Shown here one piece after another: positions 8,815-18,468 of a stretch of 28,685 bases of DNA (within the stretch, counting starts at the first letter, position 1; each line of letters starts with the position of its first letter). The stretch comes from Amphimedon queenslandica. Its lineage: Eukaryota; Porifera; Demospongiae; Haplosclerida; Niphatidae. Below the pieces are notes generated by a model. The model saw only the letters and a program-made list of their open reading frames with translations, searched no databases and was not told the DNA's origin. The stretch is taken from contig NW_003546284.1 in NCBI RefSeq assembly GCF_000090795.2, positions 1,412 to 30,096 on the forward strand. The letters run 5' to 3'. The translations under genes were made by a program, and so were the position numbers.

Positions 8815-9000
8815 CATTATTCTAGTTCAATTTCTAGAATTAGATTGACAAGACTTTTAGTTCCAGTTGTAGTTTTTCATTACTTATTTTCTAGTTCTAT
8901 TTTTTAATTTGAAACACAGTTCTTTTAGTTATAGTTCTAATTGTTTTGATTAAAAGTACAGTTATTTTAGGTCTAGTTCCATTTTTGACTAAAACTTGTT
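8815..9000 (+). repeat. Degenerate TCTAGTTC-type low-complexity tract
   Basis: Variants of TTTTAGTTCTAGTTC recur through the stretch with irregular spacing. No coding potential. Confidence 0.5.
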
Positions 9001-9150
9001 ATATATTACTTTTGAACTACAGTGTGTCTTACTTAATTTATAGTCTCAAGATAGCAGTAATTATAGTTTTGTAGTAGTGCTTAAATAAAATCTTTTAATA
9101 TTATTAATTGTTGCTATTATGGTTATGTTGCTATTATGGTTCAGTACAGT

Positions 9151-9219
9151 CTACTTGAGCTGTACAAGCTGAAACCCCCACTAACAGAATAGTACCATCT
9201 ACTTGAGCTGTACAAGCTG
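9151..9219 (+). repeat. Direct repeat of 21 bp, 48-bp period
   Basis: CTACTTGAGCTGTACAAGCT occurs at 9151 and again at 9199. Confidence 0.85.
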
Positions 9220-9335
9220 GAACTGTCATGTCACAAGCAATGTGTGAGAGTAGTGGATATGTGTCTGCCATTTTTTTGCAGTATACTAATGGATCCAATT
9301 TCATTGGTTATTTATTAGGTTAACAACTTACTAGC

Positions 9336-9407
9336 TGCGAAGCTCTAAATCTTCCTAATTTCCATTCCTAATTTTAGGGTCCTCAGGTGCGAAGCTCTAA
9401 ATCTTCC
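9336..9407 (+). repeat. Direct repeat of 20 bp, 52-bp period
   Basis: TGCGAAGCTCTAAATCTTCC occurs at 9336-9355 and 9388-9407. Confidence 0.85.
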
Positions 9408-9468
9408 ATTGACAAGTTTCTCAGTTCACTTTCTTGATTCAAATGCATTTCTAGCAAGTCAACAACAT

Positions 9469-9559
9469 GTCTAACAAAGCACTCACAAGTTGATATTTGC
9501 CATTATTAAGATCAATTTTAAAATCCACCATAAGGGTCCTTTTGTCAATTATGGTCACA
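9469..9559 (-). mobile_element. Truncated copy of the 239-bp MITE
   Basis: Read on the minus strand from 9559 it starts TGTGACCATAATTGACAAAA and follows the first ~91 bp of the full copies, then stops abruptly near 9469. The other terminal repeat is missing. Confidence 0.8.
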
Positions 9560-9565
9560 ATTATA

Positions 9566-9630
9566 AATTTGGCCGCCATCTTGAAAAATCAACCTCAACA
9601 CTACATATAGGCTACTGCCTATACAATACT
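9566..9630 (+). repeat. 3' tail fragment of the 0.6-kb unknown repeat
   Basis: Matches the tails of the copies at about 11820-11880 and 20640-20700 (TTGGCCGCCATCTTGAAAAA and then an AGGCTAC-GCCTAT block). It lies directly beside the truncated MITE. This copy keeps a perfect GCCGCCATCTTG (9572-9583), which resembles a YY1 site. Confidence 0.7.
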
Positions 9631-9985
9631 CTTGCTCTTTTGTTTGATGTCACAATACAATATTATTGTCATCTTTTTAACAATTACTGTTACATTAGGA
9701 TTGTCACAATATTCATATTCATCCACTTTATCTATTTCTTCGACATGCAGAAATCTCATATAACTATTATTAGGACAACCATCACATGCATATAAATGCT
9801 TCCCCAATTGTTTAATGGGTTCATCAAAATATCGCCTAACTTCAATAATAGAACTAATATGACTTTCTAATAAAGGCTTGCACTTGTATTTACTGTGCCA
9901 TTTCATGGTAGGCTTTCCCTTATTAGTATACATTCTATTAACATTATCAAAATTGTCATCTTCGGAGTCACAATCATCATTATAT
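9619..9985 (-). pseudogene. Unrecognised minus-strand ORF remnant (KPLLESHISS...CDGCPN)
   Basis: A 104-codon frame (ATG at 9933) encodes a hydrophilic protein with KWHSKYKCKPLLESHI and a LYACDGCPN segment, so it has Cys pairs that could bind metal. Open sequence extends upstream to about 9985 with an acidic DSEDDNFDN stretch, so the ATG may be internal. It follows other minus-strand remnants (10107-11071), which suggests one larger, broken gene read leftwards. I do not recognise the family. A mobile-element protein is likely from the setting, because a neighbouring segment has a second copy at 26712-26965. Confidence 0.4.
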
Positions 9986-10042
9986 TCTTACATCAACAAT
10001 TCTTGCTACGTCACTGATGCCACTTGTATCAACAAGGATTGG

Positions 10043-10145
10043 AATTGGACTATCTTATTGGATATCAGAATTATCAATAGGATACAAGTATTCAAATTGG
10101 ACTATCTTATTGGATATCAGAATTATCAATAGGATACAAGTATTC
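10043..10145 (+). repeat. Near-perfect tandem duplication, 52-bp period
   Basis: AATTGGACTATCTTATTGGA starts at 10043 and again at 10095, and the two copies are identical for 51 bases. Their identity suggests a recent event. It lies inside the minus-strand ORF remnant and duplicates its EYLYPIDNSDIQ segment. Confidence 0.95.
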
Positions 10146-10295
10146 TGATTCATTAAAATAAGGCTCACTATTCTTTGTGTGACATTGCACACCAATATCA
10201 TTAAAGAAGTTCAATTTCCTAATGCTTTTTATGCATGTATCAGTACTCCTACTTTGCGGGATCAGTTTTTCAAAACTGATTCTAACAATATACAT
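10107..10295 (-). pseudogene. Unrecognised minus-strand ORF remnant (EYLYPIDNSDIQ)
   Basis: A 62-codon frame with KLIPQSRSTDTC, FFNDIGVQCHTKNSEP and YFNESEYLYPIDNS, ending at a TAA. The duplicated 52-bp unit repeats its last segment. The open sequence continues upstream of its ATG as DSKCDAAMYIV. It probably belongs with 10315-10608 and 9619-9985 as parts of one decayed gene. No family recognised. Confidence 0.4.
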
Positions 10296-10314
10296 GGCAG
10301 CATCACATTTACTG

Positions 10315-10608
10315 TCATATTATGTTCTCAAAATCTACACCTTCAATGCCTGATGGCAATAAAGCATCAACTACTTTAGGGCTGTAATATAATGCCTCAA
10401 TAATTTTCTTAAAATAATATTCCTTTGCTTCACTATTTGGTGCAGGTGATGAGTAATTTGAGTGTAATTTATACAATATGTGACAATAATTACAATCATA
10501 ATAATCTTTATATAGATGCCTACTATTTTCTTTATTTAGCACTATTTTTAATTTATTCATTTCATTATCATAAACTTTAACTTTAAAAAATTTTTCTTTG
10601 TTACACAT
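10315..10608 (-). pseudogene. Unrecognised minus-strand ORF remnant (CNYCH motif)
   Basis: A 97-codon frame, Lys-rich at the start, with YKDYYDCNYCHILYKLHS in the middle and KKIIEALYYSPKVVDALL near the end. The CNYCH could be part of a metal site. It ends 20 bases before the next remnant begins, consistent with a frameshift in one gene. No family recognised, so no function is proposed. Confidence 0.4.
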
Positions 10609-10792
10609 AATAATGCATATCTATTCTCATAATACCGGTTCATGGACTTTTGTTTTTGTGGGCTTGGATTTTGTTAATGGCATTTTTTAGATATCTTTTT
10701 TATTTAAGGGGTTTTGGGAATACATTTTGTGAATATTCTGAAGGTTTTGTAATTTCGATATTTTTATTTTTGTTATACCAAATTTTACATTT

Positions 10793-11071
10793 TTATAGCA
10801 CATAACCTGGGTTCAATGAATGGAATTGCTTTGAATTAGCTTTTGCAGAAGCAAGCTTGTACTTTCTACTAATTTTGTTAGCAATTCTTGCTTTACTTTT
10901 GACCCCGTTACAATGCCTTATGTAGTATGCTCTAGCATTTTGATCTTTTTTCTCTACGAAAACTTCCATTTCTTTCTTAGTTTTGTTCTTTTTGCTACTT
11001 CTTTGCTTAGTATTCGCCCCAGTTAAATTGCTTTCGTGTTTATTACTTCCATCTTTTACAACTAACACCAC
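10793..11071 (-). pseudogene. Lys-rich minus-strand ORF, repeat family member 1
   Basis: A 92-codon frame rich in Lys, Asn and Ser, with RAYYIRHCNGVKSKARIANK and KYKLASAKANSKQFHSLNPG. It has no membrane segment or clear domain. A diverged second copy in the same orientation lies at 26712-26965 and keeps the AYKISKKYKLA-like segment and the LNPGY end, so the sequence belongs to a dispersed family. The basic, repeat-like composition is compatible with the N-terminal part of a mobile-element protein, but that is inference. Here the frame is open; the second copy has stops. Confidence 0.45.
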
Positions 11072-11336
11072 ACTTAGTTAAGGTAAAATTCCCAATAAGC
11101 ACATGTACCATAAAATAGAAAATGGATAATTACCATTACTACTGCCAACAAATTAAATACTAGTCATAATAAACACTGATCTCGATACACTAAATAAGTT
11201 GCTGAGAAAAAGAAGTACGAATATGTAATAGCAGCTGATGAAGGGAAGTTAAAAAAAAGTAGCTGGGAACTTAAACTCTGAGCATGACTCAATCCAATGT
11301 AAAGAGAATTGTCTATTTCAATAGTAACTTCCAGCA

Positions 11337-11928
11337 ATTTACTTATTAGCTTTTAAAAGAACTGTAGTCTGCACTAGTTTAAATTAAGCAGAAGAGAAAG
11401 AACGGACTGAGATTGTGCTTCTAGTCAGTACTTAGACTTATTACAGTCACTACTGCAATTGTGCACATTTGCATTGAATTATTAAATGACGACTAAAACA
11501 GAGGGTGTGTTTGAACCACACCTAAATGATAAGTTTCAGAAAGAAAGTAATTTCAAAAAAATAATCACCTTTTTAGTCCTTGACCCAAGTGCTAAGGAAT
11601 GCTGTGAAAGCCACCTTAAGCTGTTCTCTGGTTTCGAAGATTTCTGTGGAGACAAAAGGAAGATAAAAATGAATTTGGGTCTCTTCCTCAGAATTGCTCC
11701 CGCTACATTACAATCCACTATAAAGGTACCCGGAGAATCGCTCAGTGAAGAACAACTCATCTAAGTCATTCACAAGGCAGTATAATGTAAAATAAGAGTT
11801 ATAAGTGATACAAAAGTGAAAATTTGGCCGCAATCTTGAAAAATCAACCTCAACCCTTATAGGCTACCGCCTATATGATACATATAGTGTACATTAATAG
11901 TTTAGTTACAGGTAATGTATGTCGTTAA
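11337..11928 (+). repeat. Unknown 0.6-kb repeat, copy A
   Basis: Aligns along its whole length with 20152-20751, with many substitutions and small indels. Shared landmarks are TCTGCACTAGTTTAAATTAA, CTTCTAGTCAGTACTTAGAC, CCTTGACCCAAGTGCTA, TTGGCCGC-ATCTTGAAAAAT and TAGTTTAGTTACAGGTA. The two copies are direct repeats on either side of the copia element. Confidence 0.85.
11486..11764 (+). CDS. Hypothetical 92-residue protein in repeat copy A
   Basis: An ATG-to-TAA frame encodes MTTKTEGVFEPHLNDKFQKE, then FLVLDPSAKECCESHLKLFS, GFEDFCGDKRKIKMNLGLFL and RIAPATLQSTIKVPGESLSE. It is soluble and of mixed charge, with two adjacent Cys. I do not recognise a domain. In copy B (ATG at about 20311) the same protein is traceable but has stops and frameshifts, and its end extends past the point where copy A stops (ITAIYTAVQHKINEL). 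So copy A may itself be shortened by the TAA at 11762. It could be an exon of a duplicated host gene or part of an unknown transposon. Confidence 0.4.
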   Translation: MTTKTEGVFEPHLNDKFQKESNFKKIITFLVLDPSAKECCESHLKLFSGFEDFCGDKRKIKMNLGLFLRIAPATLQSTIKVPGESLSEEQLI

Positions 11929-12050
11929 AGTAGGTCCACACTGACTTTTCACTGCTGTTAGAAGTGCAAGATAGATGCTAATTGTTTGTTAAGTGTTAAT
12001 TGATATTGTGTATTCCAACTATGAATATGATTATCTCAAATATAGCACAT

Positions 12051-12055
12051 CACAG
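12051..12055. repeat. Copia target-site duplication, left copy
   Basis: CACAG directly before the left LTR matches CACAG at 19296-19300 directly after the right LTR. Confidence 0.9.
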
Positions 12056-12346
12056 TGTTAGACATTAACGCTGAGAGTAGGCCATAGCTGTTAGGCTAGT
12101 AAAAGCTACAAATGAACTGATTACCGTAAATGAGTAAAACTTAGAGAGAGAAGAATCACACAAAGTACTCAAACATTAAGATAGAAAACGAGACAACAAC
12201 TCACAACACTATAACTCATAACAACTCAATGGTACAAAACCAATACACACTATTTATAGTACAGCAGAAAGATGACATAACATAAACCACAACCAAAAGA
12301 ATGTAATAATCACTAACAATCATTTAACAGTGCATGTAGTGTAACA
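12056..12346 (-). repeat. Copia 3' LTR
   Basis: 291 bp, bounded on the + strand by TGTTA...TAACA. It aligns with 19040-19295, apart from a block present only here (about 12080-12150). On the element's sense strand it has CTATAAATAG (12250-12259), a likely TATA box. Confidence 0.9.
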
Positions 12347-12358
12347 CTCCTCTCTGTC
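12347..12358 (-). promoter_or_regulatory. Polypurine tract of the copia element
   Basis: On the sense strand GACAGAGAGGAG directly abuts the 3' LTR, the normal place for plus-strand priming. Confidence 0.8.
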
Positions 12359-12369
12359 AAATGATAGTG

Positions 12370-15330
12370 CCATTTCAGCAAGAGCTTTCAATTTCTCAAA
12401 TTTCTCCTTTCATAGACCTTTTGTTAACATATCAGTACCCATGTCCTCTGTCTTGCAATACTTTACTTCAATGTTCTTCTTATTAATTTCTTCACGAATA
12501 AAATGACACTTTATTTCTATGTGCTTGGATCACTATGTGATAGAGAATTCTTTCCAATGCAAATATCAGCTTGATTATCCTCATATAGAACTGTACAGGT
12601 GAGTATTGGAGATCTGAGCACAGTTGCCTGTGCCAAATTGCCTATTGAGCTGCTTCAGACAGTGCTATATAGTTGGTTTTAGCAGTGGATGAAGCAGTAC
12701 TTGTTTGTTTCTTGCTTTTCCAGCTGATTCCTGTATTCTCAATCAAAAATATATACCCTGACATGGATTTGCGATCATTTTGATCACCAGCAAAATCTAA
12801 ATCAGATTAGCCAATAACTCCTATTCAAGAACTTTCCTGTACAGTAAAACATAATTCACAGTTCCCCTTTACTGCTATCCAGTGTACTTGTGTGGGTTTA
12901 GATAGGAATTTAGCCATGTTAGAGACAGCATAATTAATGTCAGGGTGTGTCATCGTGGAGATATATTGGAAACTGCCTACTGCTGACTGATATATATTCA
13001 CATCAACCAATTCATCTCCTTCTTGAGCTTTAACTAACTTTTACAGCAAAATTAACTGGTATAGCAATCGATTTGGCATCCTTCATTCTAAATATCTCAC
13101 TAATTTCAGCTGTGTAATTTGGTTGCCCAACCTAAATGGAATTATTTGTAGAATTCAGCATTACTTTCACATTCAAAAAATAGTTTAACTCTTCAAAAAC
13201 TTTGATATCCAAACTTATAGACAGCATGCCCTTTATCTCTCATTTTCTCTGAACGCTTGCTAGTGAGTAATTTGTCGTCAAAATATGCTGCCACTACAAC
13301 TAACTCGTACTGACGTTTAGACCGGGATCACTAGATGATTCATTGAAACCCATGTCTTTCATGCTAGTATAAAGAGCAGTGTTCCAACATCTGGGCCCTT
13401 GCTCAACCCATAAAGACTTTGTTTCAGCTTGCAAACCAGCTGTGTCTCTCCTTTGAATTTGTAACCCTCAGGCTGTTGCATGAATACTTCTTCCTCTAAG
13501 GTTCCATTTAGGAATGCAGAGGTAACATCCATTTGATGAAATATGAGATCATTCTGAACAGCTGCTGGTATGACTAAACGAATCGACTCAAAATGAACGA
13601 CTGGACAAAACATCTCGTCCATGAGCATGGGAAAACCCTTGAGCTACTAGTCTGGCCTGGTACCTTTCAAAGGATCCATCAGCATTGATTTGACGCTTGA
13701 ATATCCATTTGCTTTCAATGACATTCTTATCCTTAGGTAGCTCAATGAGATCATACACATCATTAGCCTTCAACAAATCCATTTCTCTGTCCATCGCTTT
13801 TTTCCTTTTATCAGCTTCACAACTAGACAGTTTTTTGTTTACGGCACGTGGTTCATTGCCTTGAGTAGTGTTAAGATAAGGATAATAATCGTGTTTATGT
13901 CTTTTTCTGTCAGACCAATGTAGGACTGGTTGAATAGGTGAACGTAGGTCTGGTTTAGCGGGTAAAGCAGGAGGTTCCTCTGGATAAGGACCAGGGGAGT
14001 GACATCATCATCAACAGCAAGCTCATTAATATTATTGTGATACAATTCAAAAATTATAGATGTGTCAGAAGTCTTAGACTCCTTCTCAAACCCAAACCTC
14101 TCCTCATTGAAAACTACATATCAACTATAAAACATTCTTTATCATCAACTAGATAACCCTTGATTGCATTTCCATAGCCCAGAAGAACACACTTTTTGCC
14201 TTTGGAATCTAATTTAGACCATTCTTTTTTAGCAATATGAGCATAATAGACACAACCAAACACTCTAAGGTGATTGACCTTAGGCTTGGACCCAGATAAG
14301 GCTTTCTGGGGCTTCTGTTTTTCAGATAGACTGCAGTGGACAAGGCTTCTGCCCAAAAGCTGTTAGGAAAGCTAGTGACAATAAGCGTTCACCTCACAGA
14401 CTCAATTAGTGTGCTGTTTGCACGCTCAGCCACCCCGTTCTGCTCAGGTGTGCGTGGTATGGTAAGCTCATGCTTAATTCCTTCTGAGGTGAGATATGCT
14501 ATAAACTCATTCGAGGTGAATTTGCCTCCATTATTTGATATCAATACTTTCAACTTTTTCCCTGTGGATTTCTCAACCATTGATTTCCACTCAATAAACA
14601 TCTTAAACACATCATTCTTGTACTTTAACATGTACACCCATATGTACTTTGTATGATTATCAATGAAAGTGAGAAAATACTCTGCCCATCCAAGAGATCA
14701 GGTATTGATTTTCCCACAGACATCTGTGTGTACTAGCTCCCCTCCAGTCATTCAGAATGGTGTACCGTGTAATTTCCCTTTAATGCACGACTCAGATATC
14801 AGCATCACTGGCGAGTGGCGATGTCACTGATATTGAGACCATAAACTAGCTCTTCCTTTACTAGCTTCGTTAAACTTTGTACATTGAGATGACCATATCT
14901 CTGATGCCATCTCTTTACGTCTGCAGTGTGTACGGTTGAGTTCATTGATTCAATGTTGCTTGAGCATTCTAGGTAGTAGAGACTTCAATGCTTAGTAGCA
15001 GTTGCTATCACCTCACCACATCATTATTTATAATGGGACAGCTAGTATTATAAAAGACTGCTATGTTACCACTTTTTGTAGTCTGTGTTACGCTTAGTAG
15101 GTTGAATGTGAGCTGTGGCACAAACAGAGCATGATGCATTATGTCATTTCTGTGTGAACCATCTAAACGTAATGTAACGGTTCCACTACCAGAGGACATG
15201 ATCGTGGTATTATCACCTAGAGTTAATTCTACTGAACTTTCTAACTCTAAACATAAGTGACAGGTAGCACCTGAATCTACAATCCAACTATTTCTCTGAT
15301 TTAGTCTACCTAGTAGCTAAAGCGTATGTA
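12370..15330 (-). pseudogene. Copia pol (protease, integrase, RT, RNase H), broken
   Basis: Read leftwards from about 15330. The protease motif WIVDSGATCH is at 15262-15290, a GAG-pre-integrase WHQRYGHLN is near 14905-14930, and the integrase core has SNNGGKFTS and TPEQNGVAERANSTL (14389-14637). The integrase tail LRVFGCVYYAH is at 14114-14356. The RT begins with ESKWIFKRQ (13588-13794), continues with HQMDVTSAFLNGTLEEEVFM (13359-13628), and has the active-site AYFDD near 13274-13288 in place of the usual YVDD. RNase H has DFAGDQNDRKSMSGY and TASSTAKTNYIALSEAA (about 12650-12800). The parts lie in different frames with stops, so no polyprotein can be made. The gene is a decayed Ty1/copia pol. 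Confidence 0.9.
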
Positions 15331-15591
15331 GCTAGCAGACTCACATCAGCTCTTTTTCCTTTACTTCATTTCTTTTCTTTCTCATTCTTCATTCGCTCAT
15401 GACAGTCCTTTATCATGTGTGCCACCTTTTACAGTAGTGACAACGTATGCTAGACCTTGATTTCTTGCCATGATGACTCAGAGCTTTCTCTATACTTCCG
15501 GAAAAACCATCTCTTTCAGTAGCTTTTCCTACTACATGTGTCAGACAATCAATGACTGTCTCCATTGACGGGACCTTCTTGTTAGCTTCTA
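15331..15591 (-). pseudogene. Copia gag, 3' fragment with zinc knuckle
   Basis: Encodes LEANKKVPSMETVIDCLTHV and ends in a CHYC that starts a CCHC zinc knuckle. A two-base addition after CHYC shifts the frame before the His and last Cys. This piece is the continuation of the gag fragment at 18527-19000; the hAT transposon separates them. Confidence 0.85.
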
Positions 15592-15596
15592 ACACT
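15592..15596. repeat. hAT target-site duplication, left copy
   Basis: ACACT, repeated at 18522-18526. Removing the hAT and one ACACT restores an unbroken gag frame. Confidence 0.9.
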
Positions 15597-15648
15597 CAGA
15601 GGCATCGCTGAGGCACAACCATTAGTAGGGCAGGGGTGTGGTAGTAGG

Positions 15649-15667
15649 CGGCACGCGAAGCGTGCCA
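15649..15667. repeat. Subterminal hairpin of the hAT element
   Basis: GGCACGCGAAGCGTGCC forms a 7-bp GC-rich stem with a three-base loop, about 50 bp from the left terminus. Similar subterminal hairpins occur in other hAT elements, where they may bind transposase. Confidence 0.6.
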
Positions 15668-15828
15668 CAAAATATTTAGTGGGTTAATTAATATTCATAA
15701 GGGGCGTGGTTATTCATAATCAATCAATGTTCAATTAATTTTATTATTACAATTTTACGAAACAAAAAATTATTAATTATTATTGTCAGATCACAGCGAG
15801 CTTAGAGTCAGAGAGTAAGATCTATCTA

Positions 15829-15910
15829 GTCTGTTGCTCGTCCTAAGCTATGTACACATCTTTCATTGCCTTCTATAAACTCCAAAGCAACACTTCGTTT
15901 ATCTATTTGG
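15829..15910 (-). pseudogene. Frameshifted C-terminal tail of the hAT transposase
   Basis: Encodes DKRSVALEFIEGNERCVHSL and a short end. ALEF...NERR/C is the usual close of this transposase type. It is one frame away from the main ORF, which stops at TAG in 15903-15905. Confidence 0.7.
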
Positions 15911-17825
15911 TCAAAGTTTGGTGCGTGTGCAGAAGTAAAGAGTAATTTAGTCTGTCCTGGTTCATAGTCGTTCTGAGCCATGTTTTGGTCCTTCGAAGAG
16001 CTGAACAAGAGCGTTCGCTAACAGCATTGGTAGGTGAAGCTAGAAGAACCATCCTGTATAGGAAAATGTCCTGTGAAATCAAGGACTTTTGGGATTTTGA
16101 AAGCTTAGCGATGAATTCCTTCTGGTCATTGAAAGTGGCCGGCCTAGCAGCCGCTTGGGAGGTATGGAAAAATGATGATAAAGTGCTCAAGTGAGTTTCT
16201 AAAAGTCCTTTATCGACCTCGTTGTTGTAAAAGCAAGACACAGCCTCCAATTTCTCTGTGAAACTCTCCTGATTTACTGCCTTGAGTAGAAGGCTCTCTA
16301 ATTGGCGCAAAATATGGTACCCTGGGTGGTCAAAACGAGTTTTGATGCAAGAGATAATAACATCTAAGGATCTAAAATACATAGCCTTATAAAGAGATTT
16401 AGGTGTGTCTGGATAGTAGGCTTCAACTTGACCGTCCTCATATCGAACTGGTCGTTTTCGTTTGCATGGAAGCACTGGCTCACTTAGTTCTAACTCATTG
16501 GCTTTTTTAGTCACTTTTGACCAAAACATGTCAAACTGTTCGTCTGACCTCATTAGCTCAAGAGTTGAAACTGTCATAGCAGGTACTGACTGACCTTCAG
16601 ATGCCAACATGAAACTGTGTTGGAGAGTTTTGGACAAGTTGTCATTATGCTTTAAAAGTAAAATTCCAAGTGAAGTACCAAAGAAATACTCAAAAGTGCT
16701 CATCTGGTGTTTAACGCCAATTATTTGAGATTTTACCTCAGAATCTAACCTTTGTGTGAGACACTCATCCCATAACTCACGAAGAGGCAACCAGCTGTCA
16801 ATCACACCCTGCAGAGAGTTGGCTCGGACTGTCCATTGAGTTGGACACAACCTACGAAAGCCTGGTGTATCGGGAGCAAGTTCTTGTTTCATTTTTTCAT
16901 AAAGTGTGTCACGTTTTGGTGAGTACTTTAACAACTTTGATATTTCATTTGTTGTATCAAGAGCATCGGCCATTGTCTTAATTTTTTTGACAGTGTCACT
17001 AACTGCAAGCTGTAAAGAATGGCCATAGCAATGTACTAAAATAGCACGAGGCTCCTCCCTCTGAATTAGACTGGCAATGCCACTTCGAACACCCACCATG
17101 TTACTTGTACCGTCATAACACTGTGCACAGCTTTTACTAATGCTAATAATCAGCCTAAGTAAGACATCTTTTAGTGAGGAAAACAATGTGGAAGCAGTGA
17201 TGTTGTCAACTTGATAGAAGCCAATTAAGTCCTCATTAACACTAAAAGAATCACTATCTACCCAGTGAAAGCAAATGACAAACTGCTCACGGTTTGAGGA
17301 ATCTGTTACTTCATCTGCCATCAACGCATAGTAAGCATTATCATGCACATGTTTTGATATTTTACGAAGGATGGAATTGGCCATGATTCGTAAAATTGCA
17401 TTCTGAATTTCTCCAGACGTGTACTTTTCACGCTCTTTTGTCAGCCATGCTTGCAAGGCAGGATCTGTCTCACTTTGAAGCTTTAATAGCTGAATAAAAT
17501 TCCCTTCATCACTGCTATCACCCCTAAGTGCCAAGCCTTGCCAAGCAAGATACTTGATTGACCTAATTATAACATGCAACATCCTACAATTGACTTGCCT
17601 TTTCTTGCTCAATGACCTCTGCATAGTGAGTGCAATATCTTCACATTGCTCAGGAAGAGTGTGGATATCAATTGCTTCCTTATGGCAATCACTTATGTCA
17701 TGCTTCCTAAATGCAGTGGTCGCATTCTTCCAATTGGAGTAGCCTTGGGTAGTAAAGGAATCTTCACACTTTGATGATTTCAGCTGTCCAGATTCCACTG
17801 CTTTCATACAGTACCAGCAGAACAC
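15903..17825 (-). CDS. hAT transposase, 640-codon open frame (ZMYM1-like type)
   Basis: A DNA cut-and-paste transposase acting in the nucleus on its own terminal repeats. The frame opens inside a TTF-type zinc finger (FCWYCMKA, residues 2-9, then a Cys/His cluster to about residue 50). A DUF4371-like region follows with ADEVTDSSNREQ (Asp171) and CYDGTSNMVG (Asp238). A conserved LCPTQWTVR lies at residues 326-334 (Trp331), and the C-terminal hAT dimerisation domain contains NAVSERSCSALRRTKTWLRT (Glu604). These are the expected D, D and E positions. The first Met is probably internal: the zinc finger starts upstream (WLHYNESNDSV) after a TGA at 17886-17888. The last ~35 residues are shifted into another frame (15829-15910). 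Close to intact but not quite complete. Confidence 0.9.
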   Translation of the reverse strand: MFCWYCMKAVESGQLKSSKCEDSFTTQGYSNWKNATTAFRKHDISDCHKEAIDIHTLPEQCEDIALTMQRSLSKKRQVNCRMLHVIIRSIKYLAWQGLALRGDSSDEGNFIQLLKLQSETDPALQAWLTKEREKYTSGEIQNAILRIMANSILRKISKHVHDNAYYALMADEVTDSSNREQFVICFHWVDSDSFSVNEDLIGFYQVDNITASTLFSSLKDVLLRLIISISKSCAQCYDGTSNMVGVRSGIASLIQREEPRAILVHCYGHSLQLAVSDTVKKIKTMADALDTTNEISKLLKYSPKRDTLYEKMKQELAPDTPGFRRLCPTQWTVRANSLQGVIDSWLPLRELWDECLTQRLDSEVKSQIIGVKHQMSTFEYFFGTSLGILLLKHNDNLSKTLQHSFMLASEGQSVPAMTVSTLELMRSDEQFDMFWSKVTKKANELELSEPVLPCKRKRPVRYEDGQVEAYYPDTPKSLYKAMYFRSLDVIISCIKTRFDHPGYHILRQLESLLLKAVNQESFTEKLEAVSCFYNNEVDKGLLETHLSTLSSFFHTSQAAARPATFNDQKEFIAKLSKSQKSLISQDIFLYRMVLLASPTNAVSERSCSALRRTKTWLRTTMNQDRLNYSLLLHTHQTLTK

Positions 17826-17899
17826 ACTGTCATTGGACTCATTATAGTGCAGCCAAGAAAACTGCTTTGTCCAAGAAGGTTTAAATCAGCGATATTTGT

Positions 17900-18118
17900 C
17901 CCCAAACTTTTTTTTAGGAAACGGTAGTCATCAGAAGGTTGATTGGGCTTTGATGGAATGGCCACTTGAACTGGATTATCAGTTCTAGCTGGTGACAAAC
18001 TGCAGCTGCTTTGTTCACTGCCTGGAATTTCATTGCTCTCTGGAACAGCTGGAGCTGATGGAGTATTGCAGGATAACCTGACAAATCCCGTTGATATTAA
18101 GTTAGACTGCTTAGACAT
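17900..18118 (-). pseudogene. N-terminal part of the hAT transposase, frameshifted
   Basis: ATG at 18116-18118 opens a Ser/Pro-rich, probably disordered leader (about 65 residues) that reaches DDYRFLKK. A run of eight T at 17908-17915 then shifts the frame, and the continuation (KFGDKYR, TGA, FKPSWTKQFSWLHY) is in the frame of the main ORF. A tattattgcag just upstream of the ATG could be a splice acceptor for a 5' leader intron. Two lesions (frameshift and TGA) separate this piece from the zinc finger. Confidence 0.75.
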
Positions 18119-18229
18119 GCTTCTTCACCTGCAATAATAACAGTTTTAATAATTATTTTTATTAATAATAATAATATTCATTAATAATAATGATTATAAA
18201 TATTAAATAACTAGATAATTTTAATAAAA

Positions 18230-18468
18230 TGTGACCATAATTGACGAAAGGTACCTTATGGTAGATTTTTTAATTCATCATTTGAATGAAAAATATCAAA
18301 CTGTGAGTGCCCTGTTGGACAACCATTGTTTCTAAAAGTTACATAGTAACTTTTTGCATTCTGTGGAGTAATTTTACAATAAATGGAGCTCAGGAAGTTG
18401 GATTTTTTTGGCTATAAAGACAAAATTCACTGCCTGCCATAAGGTGCCTTTTGTCAATTATGGTCACA
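18230..18468. mobile_element. 239-bp MITE, copy 3 (nested in the hAT)
   Basis: Begins TGTGACCATAATTGACGAAA and ends TTTGTCAATTATGGTCACA. Same length as copies at 355-593 and 25736-25974 but the most diverged. It lies about 50 bp inside the right end of the hAT element. Confidence 0.9.
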
